Below are positions 33,965 through 45,896 of a stretch of DNA of 64,000 bases, in pieces. The DNA is from Chrysoperla carnea. Lineage: Eukaryota > Arthropoda > Insecta > Neuroptera > Chrysopidae. The position numbers and the translations under genes were made by a program. The notes beneath the pieces were generated by a model. That model was given only the letters and a program-made list of their open reading frames with translations, was not told the origin of the DNA and made no database searches. The stretch's first letter is position 1. The number at the start of each line of letters is the position of its first letter. The stretch covers positions 37,581,172-37,645,171 of the forward strand of contig NC_058339.1 in the NCBI RefSeq assembly GCF_905475395.1, written 5' to 3'.

Positions 33965-35110
33965 TAAGGTAGTATGAGTGCCAAGGCAAGTTTAAACTTG
34001 GGATTGAAATTATTTGTACCTTATTTTCAACTTTGATGATGAACTTTGTTTCAACTTCAAGAATGTAGACGAAAAATTAGAAAACAATTTGCTTTTTTCG
34101 AAATATTGAAAAACAGTTTTATTCTTACTTTTCGTATTATATTGACAAATTATAACATAACTAGCGACCCGCCCCGGCTTCGCACGGGTGCAATGCTGAT
34201 ACTAAACACACTACAGAAAAACTGTGAACGTTGTATATAAAAACATAGCGGCCCGCTCTGGCTTCGCACGGGTATAAAATATATAGCCTATGTGATTAAA
34301 ATCGATCCAGTAGTTTTGATTTATTCATTACTGCCCGTGGCCCGCACGCGTTAAATTTGGAGGAAAACAATCCCCCTTTCCCTATACCATGAAGATTTCC
34401 TGCTATCTTATTTGTCGTAAAAAGTAAATGACAAAAAAAAGTTATTGTGGGTTATCCATAAGAGATAGACATATACCATCACGGACTTTTCTATAGACCT
34501 TTTCAATGAGTACAATACTTAGTACATTATTTTGATAAAACTCGTAGGGTTCAGCCTGCGTTTGCAATGTAAGCGGAAAAAATGTAATTATTTACGACAT
34601 CACATTATAAACCTCAAAAATAGCAGTACTTCTCCACTATTTAATGGATGTTATTATACATATAAACCTTCCTCTTGAATCACTCTATCTTTTAAAAAAA
34701 ACCGCATCAAAATCCGTTGCGTAGTTTCAAAGATTTCAGCATACAAAGGGACATAGGGGCAGAGAAAGCGACTTTGTTTCATACTATGTAGTGATTCATC
34801 ATCAAAATTGAAAAAATATATTTTTTTATATTTGCGTCTCCACTACCGTTCTCATACATCCTGAATTAATCGGACTCAAGGGTTTTTTTTGTTTTTAATA
34901 ATTTATTCCGCCGACTAATTTTGGAGAAATCTATGAAAACATATCATCCATCTACCGTTTTCTACTTTCTACTTTTGAAGTTATTTATTTATTTAAATAG
35001 TCGTGCAACCTTTTTCTTAGACTTAATCCAACTTCATATAAAAAAAATCAAGCCTTTTATTCAAAATAGCCCTGGCGCCCGTACATCCTTAATTTTTCTT
35101 GACTAATAAA
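33965..35110 (+). repeat. Dispersed repeat family R4, copy interrupted by a Helitron
   Basis: The two halves (33965-34160 and 34795-35110) together match the uninterrupted inverted copy at about 42215-42780. Shared blocks include gaatgtagacgaaaaat, tattcttacttttcgt, the ccactaccgt tract, tggagaaatctatgaaa and ccaacttcatataaaaaaa. A further related piece is at about 56900-57085. Non-coding. Confidence 0.68.
34161..34794 (-). mobile_element. Non-autonomous Helitron inserted in repeat R4
   Basis: Read on the minus strand it starts TCACTACATAGT and ends with a stem (acccg … cgggt) followed by CGCTAG. It sits between a host A and T. The homologous R4 copy at about 42.6 kb reads straight through this point (tataatataattcaccatc), so it shows the empty site without any target duplication. 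The 3' hairpin is present twice (near 34165-34188 and 34247-34272), so the element has a duplicated or nested end. Length 634 bp, no coding capacity. Confidence 0.82.
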
Positions 35111-36405
35111 TTCATTGATAGATGGATAACACGTGTTGTATAAAGATGCAGGTACCGTTATAGGTTAATATAAATGAGATGATTCTATTATATTTTTCTA
35201 TTTCTATTAAAATACCTTAACAAAATTAAATATGTGTATATAGGTATGCACAGACAATGATAAACATATGTTGACTCTTTTTAAATCAACATTTTTATAC
35301 ATAAAATGACATACATTTAAAATTTTTCCGTATTTTTATATGAATTAATACCTTTTTTTAAATATTTAATTGCATTTTTTTATTTGATTTATGTTCAAAA
35401 AAACCATATGCTCTCACCAAAATCAAAACATAACTATGTAACAAATATGTTTATTGTAAAATAAAATAAAATCTATGAGAAAATTTCCCTGGCCTAAATA
35501 ATAAACATGAAGAATCGATTTTTGTTCGACAAATATTTTATAAAACAGAAAAAAAATTTTTTTAATAAATGGGTATCTCTGTACTCCCTCGACATTAGGA
35601 ATGCTGTTAATGCCTGTCGAGGAATTGAATGGTTTATAAGGAATAAAAATAACTTCAATGAAAAATAGTAGCGAATTATTCAAAAAAAGATGAGATCTTA
35701 GAAAACAAATATTTTTTATTCTTAAAAAAAATGACTTCTCGAAGTAAAAACTTTTATTTGAATTAAATAAAAAGAAATATTCACACCATCAAATTCACAA
35801 CAGTGTCACCCTAGCATCCCTATCGCATTTTCTTCCAAGAGAGTATACAATTAGTACATCTGTTCATAATAATTTTCGGATTACAATAACTTATATTAGA
35901 ACAGATCGTTATAATTTTTCAACTTAATAAAGTGGTCAATTAAGTTGACGCTTCAAAACAGTTCCGAAAACACAGGCTATATTTTGCCGTATCATCTCAC
36001 AGAGTCGCAGCGATACTGTTCAAGTTAGTTTTTTATTTGATGCATTTTGCATTAATTAAGTAGATTTTAATTATTCATGTGCTCTGATCTTATATAAGCA
36101 AATTAAATTCAATCAAGCATAACGTATAAACATCCTTTTAGAAGATTAGTAAAATATCTAACAATTTAATAATCCGGAACCTTTAAATTAAATAATTGAT
36201 ATAATTATATAAACATTTATAATAAGACTTTTTTTATTTATTTATAACTAACAATAATTGCATGTTCTTTACTATTTCAATGTCAATGAAGATTCAATTA
36301 ACGTTTTAACAAATTATAATTATTATAGAATAAAAATAGCGCCATTTGAATATTATTTCAGAAATTATAATTATTTTAACATTTATAGTACGTGGTTCAA
36401 CTTTT
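35111..36405. other. AT-rich stretch without features
   Basis: No gene or recognised repeat. The 86-codon minus-strand frame at 35423-35683 lacks any motif. Confidence 0.45.
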
Positions 36406-36409
36406 AAGC

Positions 36410-36830
36410 CATGCAACGTAAAATTTGGATTTTTTTTTTGAAACCCACTAATTTTGGGTCATTCTTTTCAGCTGCGATGTTAGTTTTTCCTAGCTAAAAT
36501 TATGACCCAAATATAGTAGGATTACATACCTGGTTTATCAAAATTGGATAAAATTTGGATGTGATAGAGCAAAATTAAATTTTTTGGATTTTGATGACGT
36601 CATAAAGTTAAAAAAATTCGATTTTTTTGATAACACAGGCAAATTTGATCCGATCTTATTGGATTTTTTTTTTGAAACCCACTAATTTTGGGTCATTCTT
36701 TTCAGCTGCGATGTCAGTTTTTCGCTAGCTATCACTTATGTGCTCAATTCCAGGACCAGGACTACACATTCTTGAAACCTATTAGAGCTAGAATAATTTT
36801 GATCGCAAATTTGAAAAGTATGTATATAAA
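36410..36830 (+). repeat. 316-bp satellite family, isolated 1.3-unit copy
   Basis: Shares gaaacccactaattttgggtc, gatgacgtcat (TGACGTCA at 36595-36602), gataacacaggcaaatttga and agctatcacttatgtgct with the array at 45.9-47.5 kb. The first unit carries an internal deletion. It may represent a seed or escaped copy of the satellite. Confidence 0.72.
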
Positions 36831-38824
36831 TACAATATTGGTTTTTATTTTTAAATAAAATCCATATGCTCTGATTTCTGTTTTCAAGAATTTTCTATAA
36901 AATTGTTTCATTTCACTGCGTCTATATGGTATCAAATTATAATCATAAATAAATTACGTATAAAGTCGATGCAATTTAATATCCGCGAAATATAAAAATT
37001 CGTAATATTTATATAATATACAACGTTTCATTTTTTAATTTATTATCTTACAATACCCCGTCATTATATTACACTTTTAATATAAAAATATAATGAATAT
37101 AATCGGATCAGAAAAGTAGCTCTATCTATATTCTTAATTATTTAAAATTAACGAAGCTCGTTAAAAATACAAATTAAATCAAAAAACTTCAAAGAATTTT
37201 TTTATTGGAATTACGAATCTGGTCACTATGGGACACCTTTTACACTCCTCGGCATTATTTTTTTTCTTGAATCTAAATTTAAAATAAAGTTATACAAGCA
37301 TTTTCTACATATTACATAGCATTTTATATATTTCCCAAAGCGTACATTCCTAAAGTTTATTTGTTTGTTTTGTTAAATAACCAAATTAATGTTTCAACAA
37401 ATTAATGTTTTAACAAATTTCAAGAAAATACTCCTTGGGGATAAGTTTCTCTTGTTTCAGCTTAATGCCTGTGTAATTAAAATACTATTTATATGTATGT
37501 TTAGGGAACTTGCGAATAATAACACAAACTTTGAGAACGTATACGTTGAAAATATTCAAAAAAGCCTAATATATAAGTAGCTCAAATAGGGAAACCTTTT
37601 TGAAGACAATTTTTAAATGACAGAAAATTTTGAATAAAAATAATATATTTTAAATAAGTGCTACTATTTTTGTGTTTACTTTGAATATTGAATAAAATAT
37701 GACCTATATCCGGACCATACTCAACTGAAACTTACTTAATCATTATAGTAAAATGTCGGAAAATTTCATTTCACCTAGTGAATAGAAAAACGCAATTATA
37801 TGTATTATTAATCGTTTTTCCTACCCTTAAAGGAATGTTATAAAAAACGTTTACATGGAAAAATAAAAATATTTCATTTGGTATTTTATTATAAAACTTT
37901 TTAACATAGGAAGGTACTTCTGAATAAATCAACTGCCATTTATAATGGAATCTTTCATATAATTACAGTAAAACCAGCAAATCATCCAAATGTCGAATAT
38001 AAACGTAAGTCCTGTTGCATACTAGTTTTAGTAATCGGTTGTTCTAAAGTTTTAGTTTAATAAAACGGTCAATTTTTATGAAACTTGAACGAGAACAACA
38101 TGAGTTACCTCTAATTGAGAGGTTGGGTGAGTTTCAACCTTGAATGAAACCTTGAAAAAAATTAAAGGCAAATTTCGTTTTGTTTCATAATAGGAAGAGC
38201 CCCACTTATCCGGCACTTTTAAAGACCTGGAAAAGACGATTTACTAGAGTGAAAATAATGATAAATAAAATAAGGTATTCTTTTTTAAGTAAGTGATTGG
38301 CTTAATAGGTGTATAAATAGAATGTCCCAATCAGAATATGTAATAAACTGAAGAGGTTGTACTGTAACATATATTGTTCCTATTTTAGATAATCAATAAA
38401 ATGTACTACACAACATAAAACGACCTCTTTAAATATTTTATTTAAAAGCTTTGTATGCCAAGTCTGATTCATACAGAGCAGACTTTAAATACTTGATGTA
38501 CTTTTTTTACTTAGACCAACTTTATTTATAGCAGCCAAATAATTACTTACGGGTGACAAATAACATTACACTGCATTCGCAATAAATCATAGAACAGGTA
38601 ATTATTGAAGATTTTTTACTACCTATAGAAGAAAATAATACATCACCATTCTCGCATGGATAAGTGAAAACAATCATACTTTTTTGTACATTACTATTGT
38701 CTTAATTACTAAGACAGTTATTTGTGAGAAAGGAACGTAGTTCTTACTGGGTGTCCCACGATGACCTCTCGTTCTCTTTCTTTTACTCCACCCGTACTTA
38801 AATTCGAGGTTATCTTTTTCTTAG
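36831..38824. other. AT-rich stretch without features
   Basis: No exon-like region or repeat family recognised. Confidence 0.45.
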
Positions 38825-39022
38825 TCAGAATCCACGGTCCGTAGCTCCAATTTTATTCAATGATTTGTTTTGGTGAACCACATTTACTATTCGTACACCT
38901 CCTGCTTTTATTATCGCAGGCAATTGATTCCTTACAGCTTGAAATCGACCTTTAGGTTTATATAGAGACCAAATTTCTCTTAGGGTGGCAAATTGAACAT
39001 ATACATTCTCATGATTTCTCAA
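38825..39022 (-). pseudogene. Open fragment of unknown gene, possibly degenerate
   Basis: 65 codons ending in TGA, with richer third-position composition than the surroundings and a protein-like mix (…YKPKGRFQAVRNQLPAII… ending KIGATDRGF). There is no clear acceptor or start, and only an ATG in poor context. I do not recognise the family. It could be the 3' end of a mobile-element gene, a processed pseudogene, or a real terminal exon. Confidence 0.28.
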
Positions 39023-39370
39023 TTTTCATACTTGACTTTAAATTATTACAACCTTATGAGTATATAAACACAACCTTAAACATACAAATGAAGTATTCCA
39101 TAAATATTTAATAAATTTTACATTATTATTTCTCATGTTTGTAATATTAATGGGAAAACCAAAATATGTATGTAGGTAATTCTAACCTTCTATGGGGAAA
39201 CACTCTATGTAAGCTTGTATTCATGATTGCATGATAAACCTTTTTTTTGTACCCTGAAAAGATTGTTAGCATTTTACGCATTAATTATTTAAAATGCTGT
39301 ATACAAGTAGATGATTAAAAAAAATGCATATATTGCAGTATTAGAATATTCAAAATTAAAGGTATTACAT

Positions 39371-39650
39371 AAATTAAATTTTAATTTTTTCCCCAATTTT
39401 CTAGATCAATTTTGTATTATATAAGTACGTACTTCGACTACCATTTAGTCATCATCAGTATGAAATAGCTAATCGAAATTACTCATACAAATCTGTGCAG
39501 ACTGTCACTTAATTAGCAACTAGTAACATACTCTATATAGAAGAGGTATTACGACTAGCTAATTCATAATAATGATGATTACGTGGTAGTCAAAGCATTT
39601 ATAAAATAGAAAATTGATATAAAAAATTGGGGAAAAAATCGAAATTTAAT
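39371..39650. mobile_element. Foldback MITE with about 110-bp inverted arms
   Basis: The left arm (ttttttccccaattttctag, cgactaccatttagtcatc, gaaatagctaatcg) is mirrored at the right (gactagctaattcat, gatgattacgtggtagtc, aattggggaaaaaatcg). The arms differ at scattered sites, so the insertion is not recent. A truncated relative lies at 23334-23475. Confidence 0.72.
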
Positions 39651-39659
39651 ATTCTTAAC

Positions 39660-42210
39660 TCTCGATTTTTTTAACTTGTATATCGAAAAATATATTACTC
39701 TCCCTCTCGTTAAGCAATTAGAAATCAGAGAGGTAACAGGTTAGAGTCCACTGTAAGAAATCCATGGCGTTTACTAGAATACTGGTATGGTATAAAGGCA
39801 AATACATATAGTATCTATGTTATCATAAGTAATATTACAGAATTGAATAGGGCTATCCACCAAAAGTATTGTGGGTATCGCCAACTACTATGAGCTTGAC
39901 GCCCATATTACATTAACTCGTCCACATTTACTTATGCTATAGTTATTATTCCCTCAATACAGTACATAGTATGGCGTTCACACCGATACAGTACGTTCTT
40001 CACCGATACTGACATAGTGATATCCATAAAAAATTGATTCCCGTGTAGGTATTTAGTATATTATAAAATGGTCTTCTATCTTTTATCAAAAACAAACTTA
40101 AAGACTTGAATGAAAATGAATCACTGCGATAGAAATACCTTACCGTGTAAGATATATCTCATACATTCTTTACCAGTTATGAGTTTTGCGAATATTACCT
40201 TACTTCGTTTAGATACTGGTTTTCATTAACTACAGATTGTTAAATCTAATAATGAAACAACTATTTTGCGTATGTTTTACCATCAATTGTTACTCTGAAT
40301 CACATTTATGAATTAATTATAATCAAACTTTGCGTAATATCTATCTAAATTGAACAACTCTGTATAGAATAAACGGTTTTTTTTTTCATTTTAAATTACC
40401 ATCTAATGTTTGCTATTTTCATGTTTTCTTTGTCATTTTCCAAAGTCAATGAACTTTACCGCATGTTATAATGAAAAGGCTTAAACAAACATTTTTTTGA
40501 CCAATCATAATAAAAAAGGAATACGCCTTACTGTATACATAAATAGGATAAGTATAATAATTATTCAAAAAAAATAATATGTATACCTATAATGGGAATT
40601 ATTAGGATAAAATGTGTTTTAAACATGAAAATTAAATGTTCTTAAATTTACTAGGGGAGTAAATTGTAGTAAACTCTCTTTGATAACACTATAGTTGAAT
40701 TTAGATTTTGTATTATGATTTTTACAGTCCTTAAGGAGGGACAAAAGTTAAGCAACCAAGAATAAAGCCAGTTGATAATTACTATCTAAATTTTCAGTTT
40801 TCTATTTCATTTAAAATTTGCATTCTATTTCCTTATACTATATTATAGGTGGCACATAAACGTCTTTAAAGGCAGAAAAAACTTTTACCTATTCACAAGA
40901 AATGATACCTTTGTATTTTTTATCGAGAAAAAAAAGAAAATCGCCGTTTTTATTGGAGGGGGGGAGAGTATTTTTCAAGTATTTTGACCCACTTTCAGAA
41001 TTTATAAGAGCTTTTATTATTTTAAGGCCAATAGAAATCTTTTTAAAACATTTAATTATTATATAGTTATCAGGGACGGTTTACTTTGATAAGCTCTCTT
41101 GGACTATGTTAAATGGAAAATGTTTAATGTTGATATTTAAAGAAAAATTTTAGTTATTTATTATAATGATAATTTATAATGATGTTATTACACGCCCTGA
41201 TAAGATATTAAGAAAAATTGGAAAGAAAATATTCTTTAAGTAAATAAATACAACCACATATATAATATAGCCAAACCCTATTTTCAAATGAGAACGGAAT
41301 TAAATTAAGAGGGTACGGCCTATTTTCTAATCAAAATATGTATAATATTTTTAAACTGAATTAAGAGTGGGTTGTAAATATGGTCTACCTTCAGGTGATG
41401 ATGGAAGAACCAGATTCGCATCAATAAATTTTCGGAATTTTAATTCTACTTTGATGAAATATACTACAAATTGTGTTCCATAATAAATAACTTTTTATGA
41501 TTACATTTTACGAAAAATGTTTCAAACAAAAATTGCTATGTTCAAAAGGGAACGTTGTATCTCTTATTTGAATTTGATGATACGTCGTACTTATATCATT
41601 TGAAAATAAGGCATTAGAAAGATGTTAAAAAGTCAACATTTTTATGGGAAAAGTTTGTATCTGAATCAGCAGAAAGTGGATGCAAAGGATTATCACTTAC
41701 ATAAAACGTTTTCGCCCATATAATAAAAAACTGAACAAAATGAAACCTACACCAAAAGACAATGTATAAGTAATCTATAAAAATATATAAACTAAAACTG
41801 AATTTCAAAGTTTGAGTAGAAATTTTATTGTAAGTTAGTTATTAAAATTAATATACACAATATGAAAAAAACAATATGAAATATTTTAAAATAGCACAAA
41901 AATGCATAATCGAACATTTGCATTTACTGATTTTTAGTTGTTTTAGAAAGTCTTATGCCGTATTTCGATCAGCAGCGGAATAAAATGTGGGATTTATTTA
42001 TTATGAATCTTAAAACTAAGTAAAAAATATTGTATTTTACATAATTTGTAGTAAAATGTTTTTATGTTGCCAAATACTCGCATACTGAAATAATTAATGT
42101 CAATCGACAATGGATATAAAATTTCCAAAATTCAAAACAACTTGTTGTTAAAATTTTGAACAAAACATATTTAACCTTCAAATTATTTTATTTATAGATA
42201 ATTTTTTTGG
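39660..42210. other. AT-rich stretch without features
   Basis: No gene, tandem array or recognised mobile element seen on either strand. Confidence 0.45.
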
Positions 42211-42214
42211 ACTT

Positions 42215-42780
42215 ATTTTTTGGATGTACGAGCGCCAGGGCAATTTTGGATAAAAAGCTTCATTTTTTTATATGAAGTTGGATTGAGTATAAATCAATTC
42301 TGATTCAAATTTTATGGGAGATTGCCCGACTATTTAAATAAATAAATGACTTCAAAACGAAGGAAATTTAAAATTGCCTTATGGGAAAACGGTAGAAGGA
42401 TGATATGATTTCATAGATTTCTCCAAAGTTAGAAGGTGGAATTAGAAAAAACTATTTAAATTAAAGTTTCAACCTTAATAAATTATTGAAAACAAAAAAA
42501 AACCGTTGTGTCCAACTAATTAAGGATATATGAGCACGGTAGTGGGGACACAAATTAAAAATATACATTTTTTAAATTTTGATGGTGAATTATATTATAG
42601 CTTGACAATATAAAACGAAAAGTAAGAATAACATTTTTCGATATCTGGAGTTACTTTCAAAATATCGAAAATTGAAAATTTTGTTTAATTATTTAACTTT
42701 CGATATTTCGAAAACCAAGGACGATATCGCAAAATTGTATTCTTATTTTTCGTCTACATTCGCATAATTGGAATCCTAAA
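42215..42780 (-). repeat. R4 dispersed repeat, uninterrupted copy
   Basis: Inverse of the split copy at 33965-35110. It also contains an internal imperfect inverted repeat around cgatatctggagttactttc / gaaaaccaaggacgatatcg with the shared ttttgtttaattatttaac. It provides the empty site for the Helitron at 34161-34794. Confidence 0.65.
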
Positions 42781-43161
42781 AAAGGTTTTTCTGAGGAGAA
42801 AAAATGGAATCATTGTCAGGACTTTAATACTCAAGATTATTATATATCAATCACATGCCTTGGATGTATTTAAAATCTATTAAAATTTTCTCGCTTAGCC
42901 CAGTTATGAAAATTATCCAAAAAGGGCTAAATCAATAAGACATTAATTATCTGTACTTATGAAAATCTATAAACATAAAATTTTCCGTTTTAGATATAGA
43001 TTATTCTATAAACAAAAATATAAAAGAAATAACATCATAGGTATAAAATTATTGATTATACACTAAAATAATAAAATCAACTAAAAAACTATTTAGTAGG
43101 TTACTGTGATATTTACGAAAAAAAAAAACTAACAAAATTTAAGGTAGAATGTAACACTTAC

Positions 43162-43200
43162 AATTTTGTCAAAATGTCCGTTATTGTTTTCATTATTCAT
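43162..43200 (-). CDS. Candidate duplicated first exon, copy 1
   Basis: Minus-strand ATG at 43200-43198 followed by MNNENNNGHFDKI and a GTAAGT donor from 43161. In this frame it ends in phase 0, which does not fit the phase-2 acceptor at 11373. A second ATG at 43193 gives MKTITDILTK and phase 2, which does fit. It is homologous to 43843-43880, including about 60 bases of upstream sequence (gataactcat, then atcgatcga). It may be a decayed or alternatively read duplicate. Confidence 0.3.
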
Positions 43201-43842
43201 GATGATAACTCATAAAGACATAATACAACGTCGACGATAAAACTATCGATCGACACGCAAAGGTAAGTAAAAACCCACTGGAAAAATATAACGGGTGGCT
43301 CTACTCAAAAGAATGTTGTATTTTCTTATTTCCAAAGTATAAAATATAACAGATGGCTGTTTTTAACCCCCGAACTAAAAAAGGGATTATATAAGTTTAT
43401 GTGTGTGTGTCTTATCTACGTCTTTCTATTTGTGGAATCGTAGCGCCTAAACGAACGAACCGATTTTGACTTTGGCGATAAAGGAGGCTGTTATGACTAA
43501 TTTGCAGTTCTTAACATGTTAATGTTATAGAAAATGTCAAATTAAAATTATTGAAAAACGCTAATTAATTAAACTTAATGCATTAAAAATTGTGAAAATA
43601 AGAAATCAAATATTATTTTTTAAATGTAAATTATGATAATTATTTATTTAAATTTGTGAAACATCAATATTAAATTTTCAATGTAAGTCTTAAATGCAAT
43701 CCATACAATTATATATGCATCCATACAATTCCATAATTAAAGTATTGTTACCATGGAAACGCCTCCAATAAAACTCACGCACGGTGCGAATAAACGAATA
43801 AGAGAAGGAAGTATTTTTTAATATAGACTATGTGCAACTTAC
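43201..43842. other. Spacer between duplicated first exons
   Basis: Holds the putative upstream sequence of copy 1 (actatcgatcgac near 43242), an R1 piece (43362-43480) and an R3 copy (43470-43795). Confidence 0.5.
43470..43795 (+). repeat. R3 dispersed repeat, copy 3
   Basis: Contains ggcgataaaggaggctgttatg, gcattaaaaattgtg and ttaccatggaaacgcctcc … cgcacggtgcgaataa. It is inserted between the two related first-exon copies. Confidence 0.6.
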
Positions 43843-43880
43843 AATTCCATAAAATGTCCAGTATTATTTTCAATATTCAT
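43843..43880 (-). CDS. Candidate distal first exon of CAP locus, copy 2
   Basis: ATG at 43880-43878, 12 codons plus two bases (MNIENNTGHFME), then a GTAAGT donor from 43842. Phase 2 matches the shared exon at 11373, giving …MEL-SRMKFPAS and a 631-residue long isoform. This would make a first intron of about 32 kb. The exon is short and could belong to an unseen gene. The duplicate at 43162-43200 and matching phase are the main support. Confidence 0.42.
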
Positions 43881-43960
43881 GTTGATAACTCATATAAAAA
43901 CACAACAAAAACACAATATCGACAGTAAAATTATCGATCGATATTTAAACTTACGATAGA
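43881..43960 (-). promoter_or_regulatory. Possible promoter with ATCGATCGAT palindrome
   Basis: On the minus strand, upstream of the 43880 start, atcgatcgat (about 43933) sits about 50 bases before the ATG. The duplicate exon has atcgatcga at the equivalent place (about 43244). The motif resembles the DRE (TATCGATA) found in many insect core promoters, but it is not an exact match. Speculative. Confidence 0.3.
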
Positions 43961-44267
43961 ATTACATACAATTGGTAACAATATACATTTATTACAACAA
44001 TATAAGATATATAGTTGTAAAAGAATAATGTATATACCGAATAACTAAAACACGTGTAATATTCACAATAAAGTCAAGTTTATTACTAAAAAATTAAACA
44101 TGCGTTACATTCAGGTACGCTATTAAATTTTAAATGAGAAAAAAAATTATTATTATTATTATTTAATGTGAATGGTACCATACAAAAGCATATATGAAGT
44201 TATATATGTATTATTTTTAATGATTAAAAATTGAATTATATACAAGTGAAATTAACAAAATTTAAAA

Positions 44268-44440
44268 AACCCCCGACAAATGCAATTTAATTCTTGTAAA
44301 CCGATTTTTGGAAACTTAGCTATAAAATGTTCTCAATCAAATCAGTTCGACCGTTTAGGGGCTACGATTCCACTGAGAAACACACAGACGCACAGATAAA
44401 CACTTTAAACTTATAACACTCCTTCTCAAATCAATATCAA
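44268..44440 (-). repeat. R1 dispersed repeat, diverged copy
   Basis: Shares aaatcagttcgaccgtttagg, ggctacgattccactgag, the (caca)n tract and aacttataacactcctt with R1. The other end carries acccccgacaaatg, so the copy may be composite. Confidence 0.5.
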
Positions 44441-45761
44441 AGTGATGGTCAAGGACATCAGATGAGATGAAAAGGATACTTAGAGAGCTATCATTTTATG
44501 GGACAAATTTTTGGAAAGATTTCAATTGAAATTGAAATATTTAAGCTGACTTTGTTCTTTTGAATTTTTGTTTTGAATTACCTGATTATTTTAACATTTT
44601 GCTTTTCGAAATGAATTGAGCCAGGTTTATTTGACTTATTCACGAATCATTTCTTTTCTCTCCCACCTAGCAACAATGACTATACCCAATATTATAAAAG
44701 TTTCAATAAATATTGAGACTATTTTCACACTCTTAGACGAGTGACAAAGCTTGTGCAAATACTAAAGAAAATTGTTCAACTAGAAAGCGCAATTTATGTT
44801 ATAAATTGTAAGTAATCTAAACTAATAATAAGAGGCTTTTAACATGCGCTTGAATAGCATACCTTCGTATCATAACCAATGATATATCACTAGATTTTCT
44901 TGTATGAAATGTATCAAATAATTCGTAAATAAACAATTCTTGTAAGATGCAACTTAAGTCGTTTCATGTCTTGTATTTTCTTTACTTATTGGAAGAAAAT
45001 AATCTTGAATTTCAATCTGAAATGATGAAGGAAAGCAATTTGATATAGTCATGTTATTTAATAGATTGTAACAAAATTCAAAAAGTAAAACCTTACTTTG
45101 TAAAAGATGAAAATAAATATAGAAAGATTCAAACTCGGATTCCATAATTGGAGTCGGAGCCCCGAAGTACATTTAATTTAATCAAAATTAAATAATGATA
45201 TGAAAAATCCAAATAATGATATTAAAATAATGATATGAAAAATCCACTCCTCATAAACGATTTGAGTTAATGTCTCAAAAATTACTCGTACAAAAGGTAG
45301 CGATATTTTGGGTCAAATTAATTGAGCCAAATTGGAGGATGAAAATATGCTAATATTTTTTTGTCTTATATAGAGGCATTTTTCGAATATTAATTAATAG
45401 GTACCCTGACTTCTTTAGCTGTATCTATTTTCATATATTTGGTACACCTTATATTTATATTATTTATAACTGTCATATGCATATGCTTAAAATAAACTTA
45501 AGTAGCATAATAAGTATAATTTACAAAATAATGACTAATTAATAAACAACAATAACAAATTACATAATAAATAATGACTTAATCTCAAATTAATATTTAT
45601 CGAATGAAAAATAATGTTAAAGCAATAATTTATTTATTGAATTGTCAGAATTCCAGATTCAAATAATATTTATTTATATTAATGTCAACCGGGACATTTT
45701 TTTTTCTTTTATATTCAAGACTTAAAACATTTACAATTGCAAACATTTTAACTGAAATCAG
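44441..45761. other. AT-rich stretch with minor tandem duplication
   Basis: A small local duplication of aataatgatatgaaaaatcca occurs near 45190-45245. A minus-strand frame at 44954-45172 ends at a possible donor but has no recognised content. Confidence 0.4.
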
Positions 45762-45832
45762 GTCCATTACTAGAGCGAGGCAAAGGAAGCACCCGCCACC
45801 AGCGCATAAGAATAAGAGGCGCAAAACAAAAG
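45762..45832 (+). CDS. Possible small plus-strand exon, basic peptide
   Basis: A 71-base segment of clearly higher GC, with a possible acceptor (gaaatcag, AG at 45760-45761) and donor (GTATGT from 45833), phase 2 in and phase 1 out. It encodes SITRARQRKHPPPAHKNKRR and a few more residues, strongly basic like a nuclear localisation segment. No partner exon is identified. It could be a genuine micro-exon of a plus-strand gene or a mobile-element remnant. Confidence 0.3.
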
Positions 45833-45896
45833 GTATGTTTTATACGCAAAACAAAAAGTTAGTAAAGAATCATGAAAAAAGCGCTCATTAATTTAC

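Noticed and set aside
44954..45172. Minus-strand frame starting MYFGAPTPIMESEFESF with a GTAAGG nearby
   Set aside because: Considered as another CAP first exon. The donor is weak and the phase (1) does not fit the shared acceptor at 11373.
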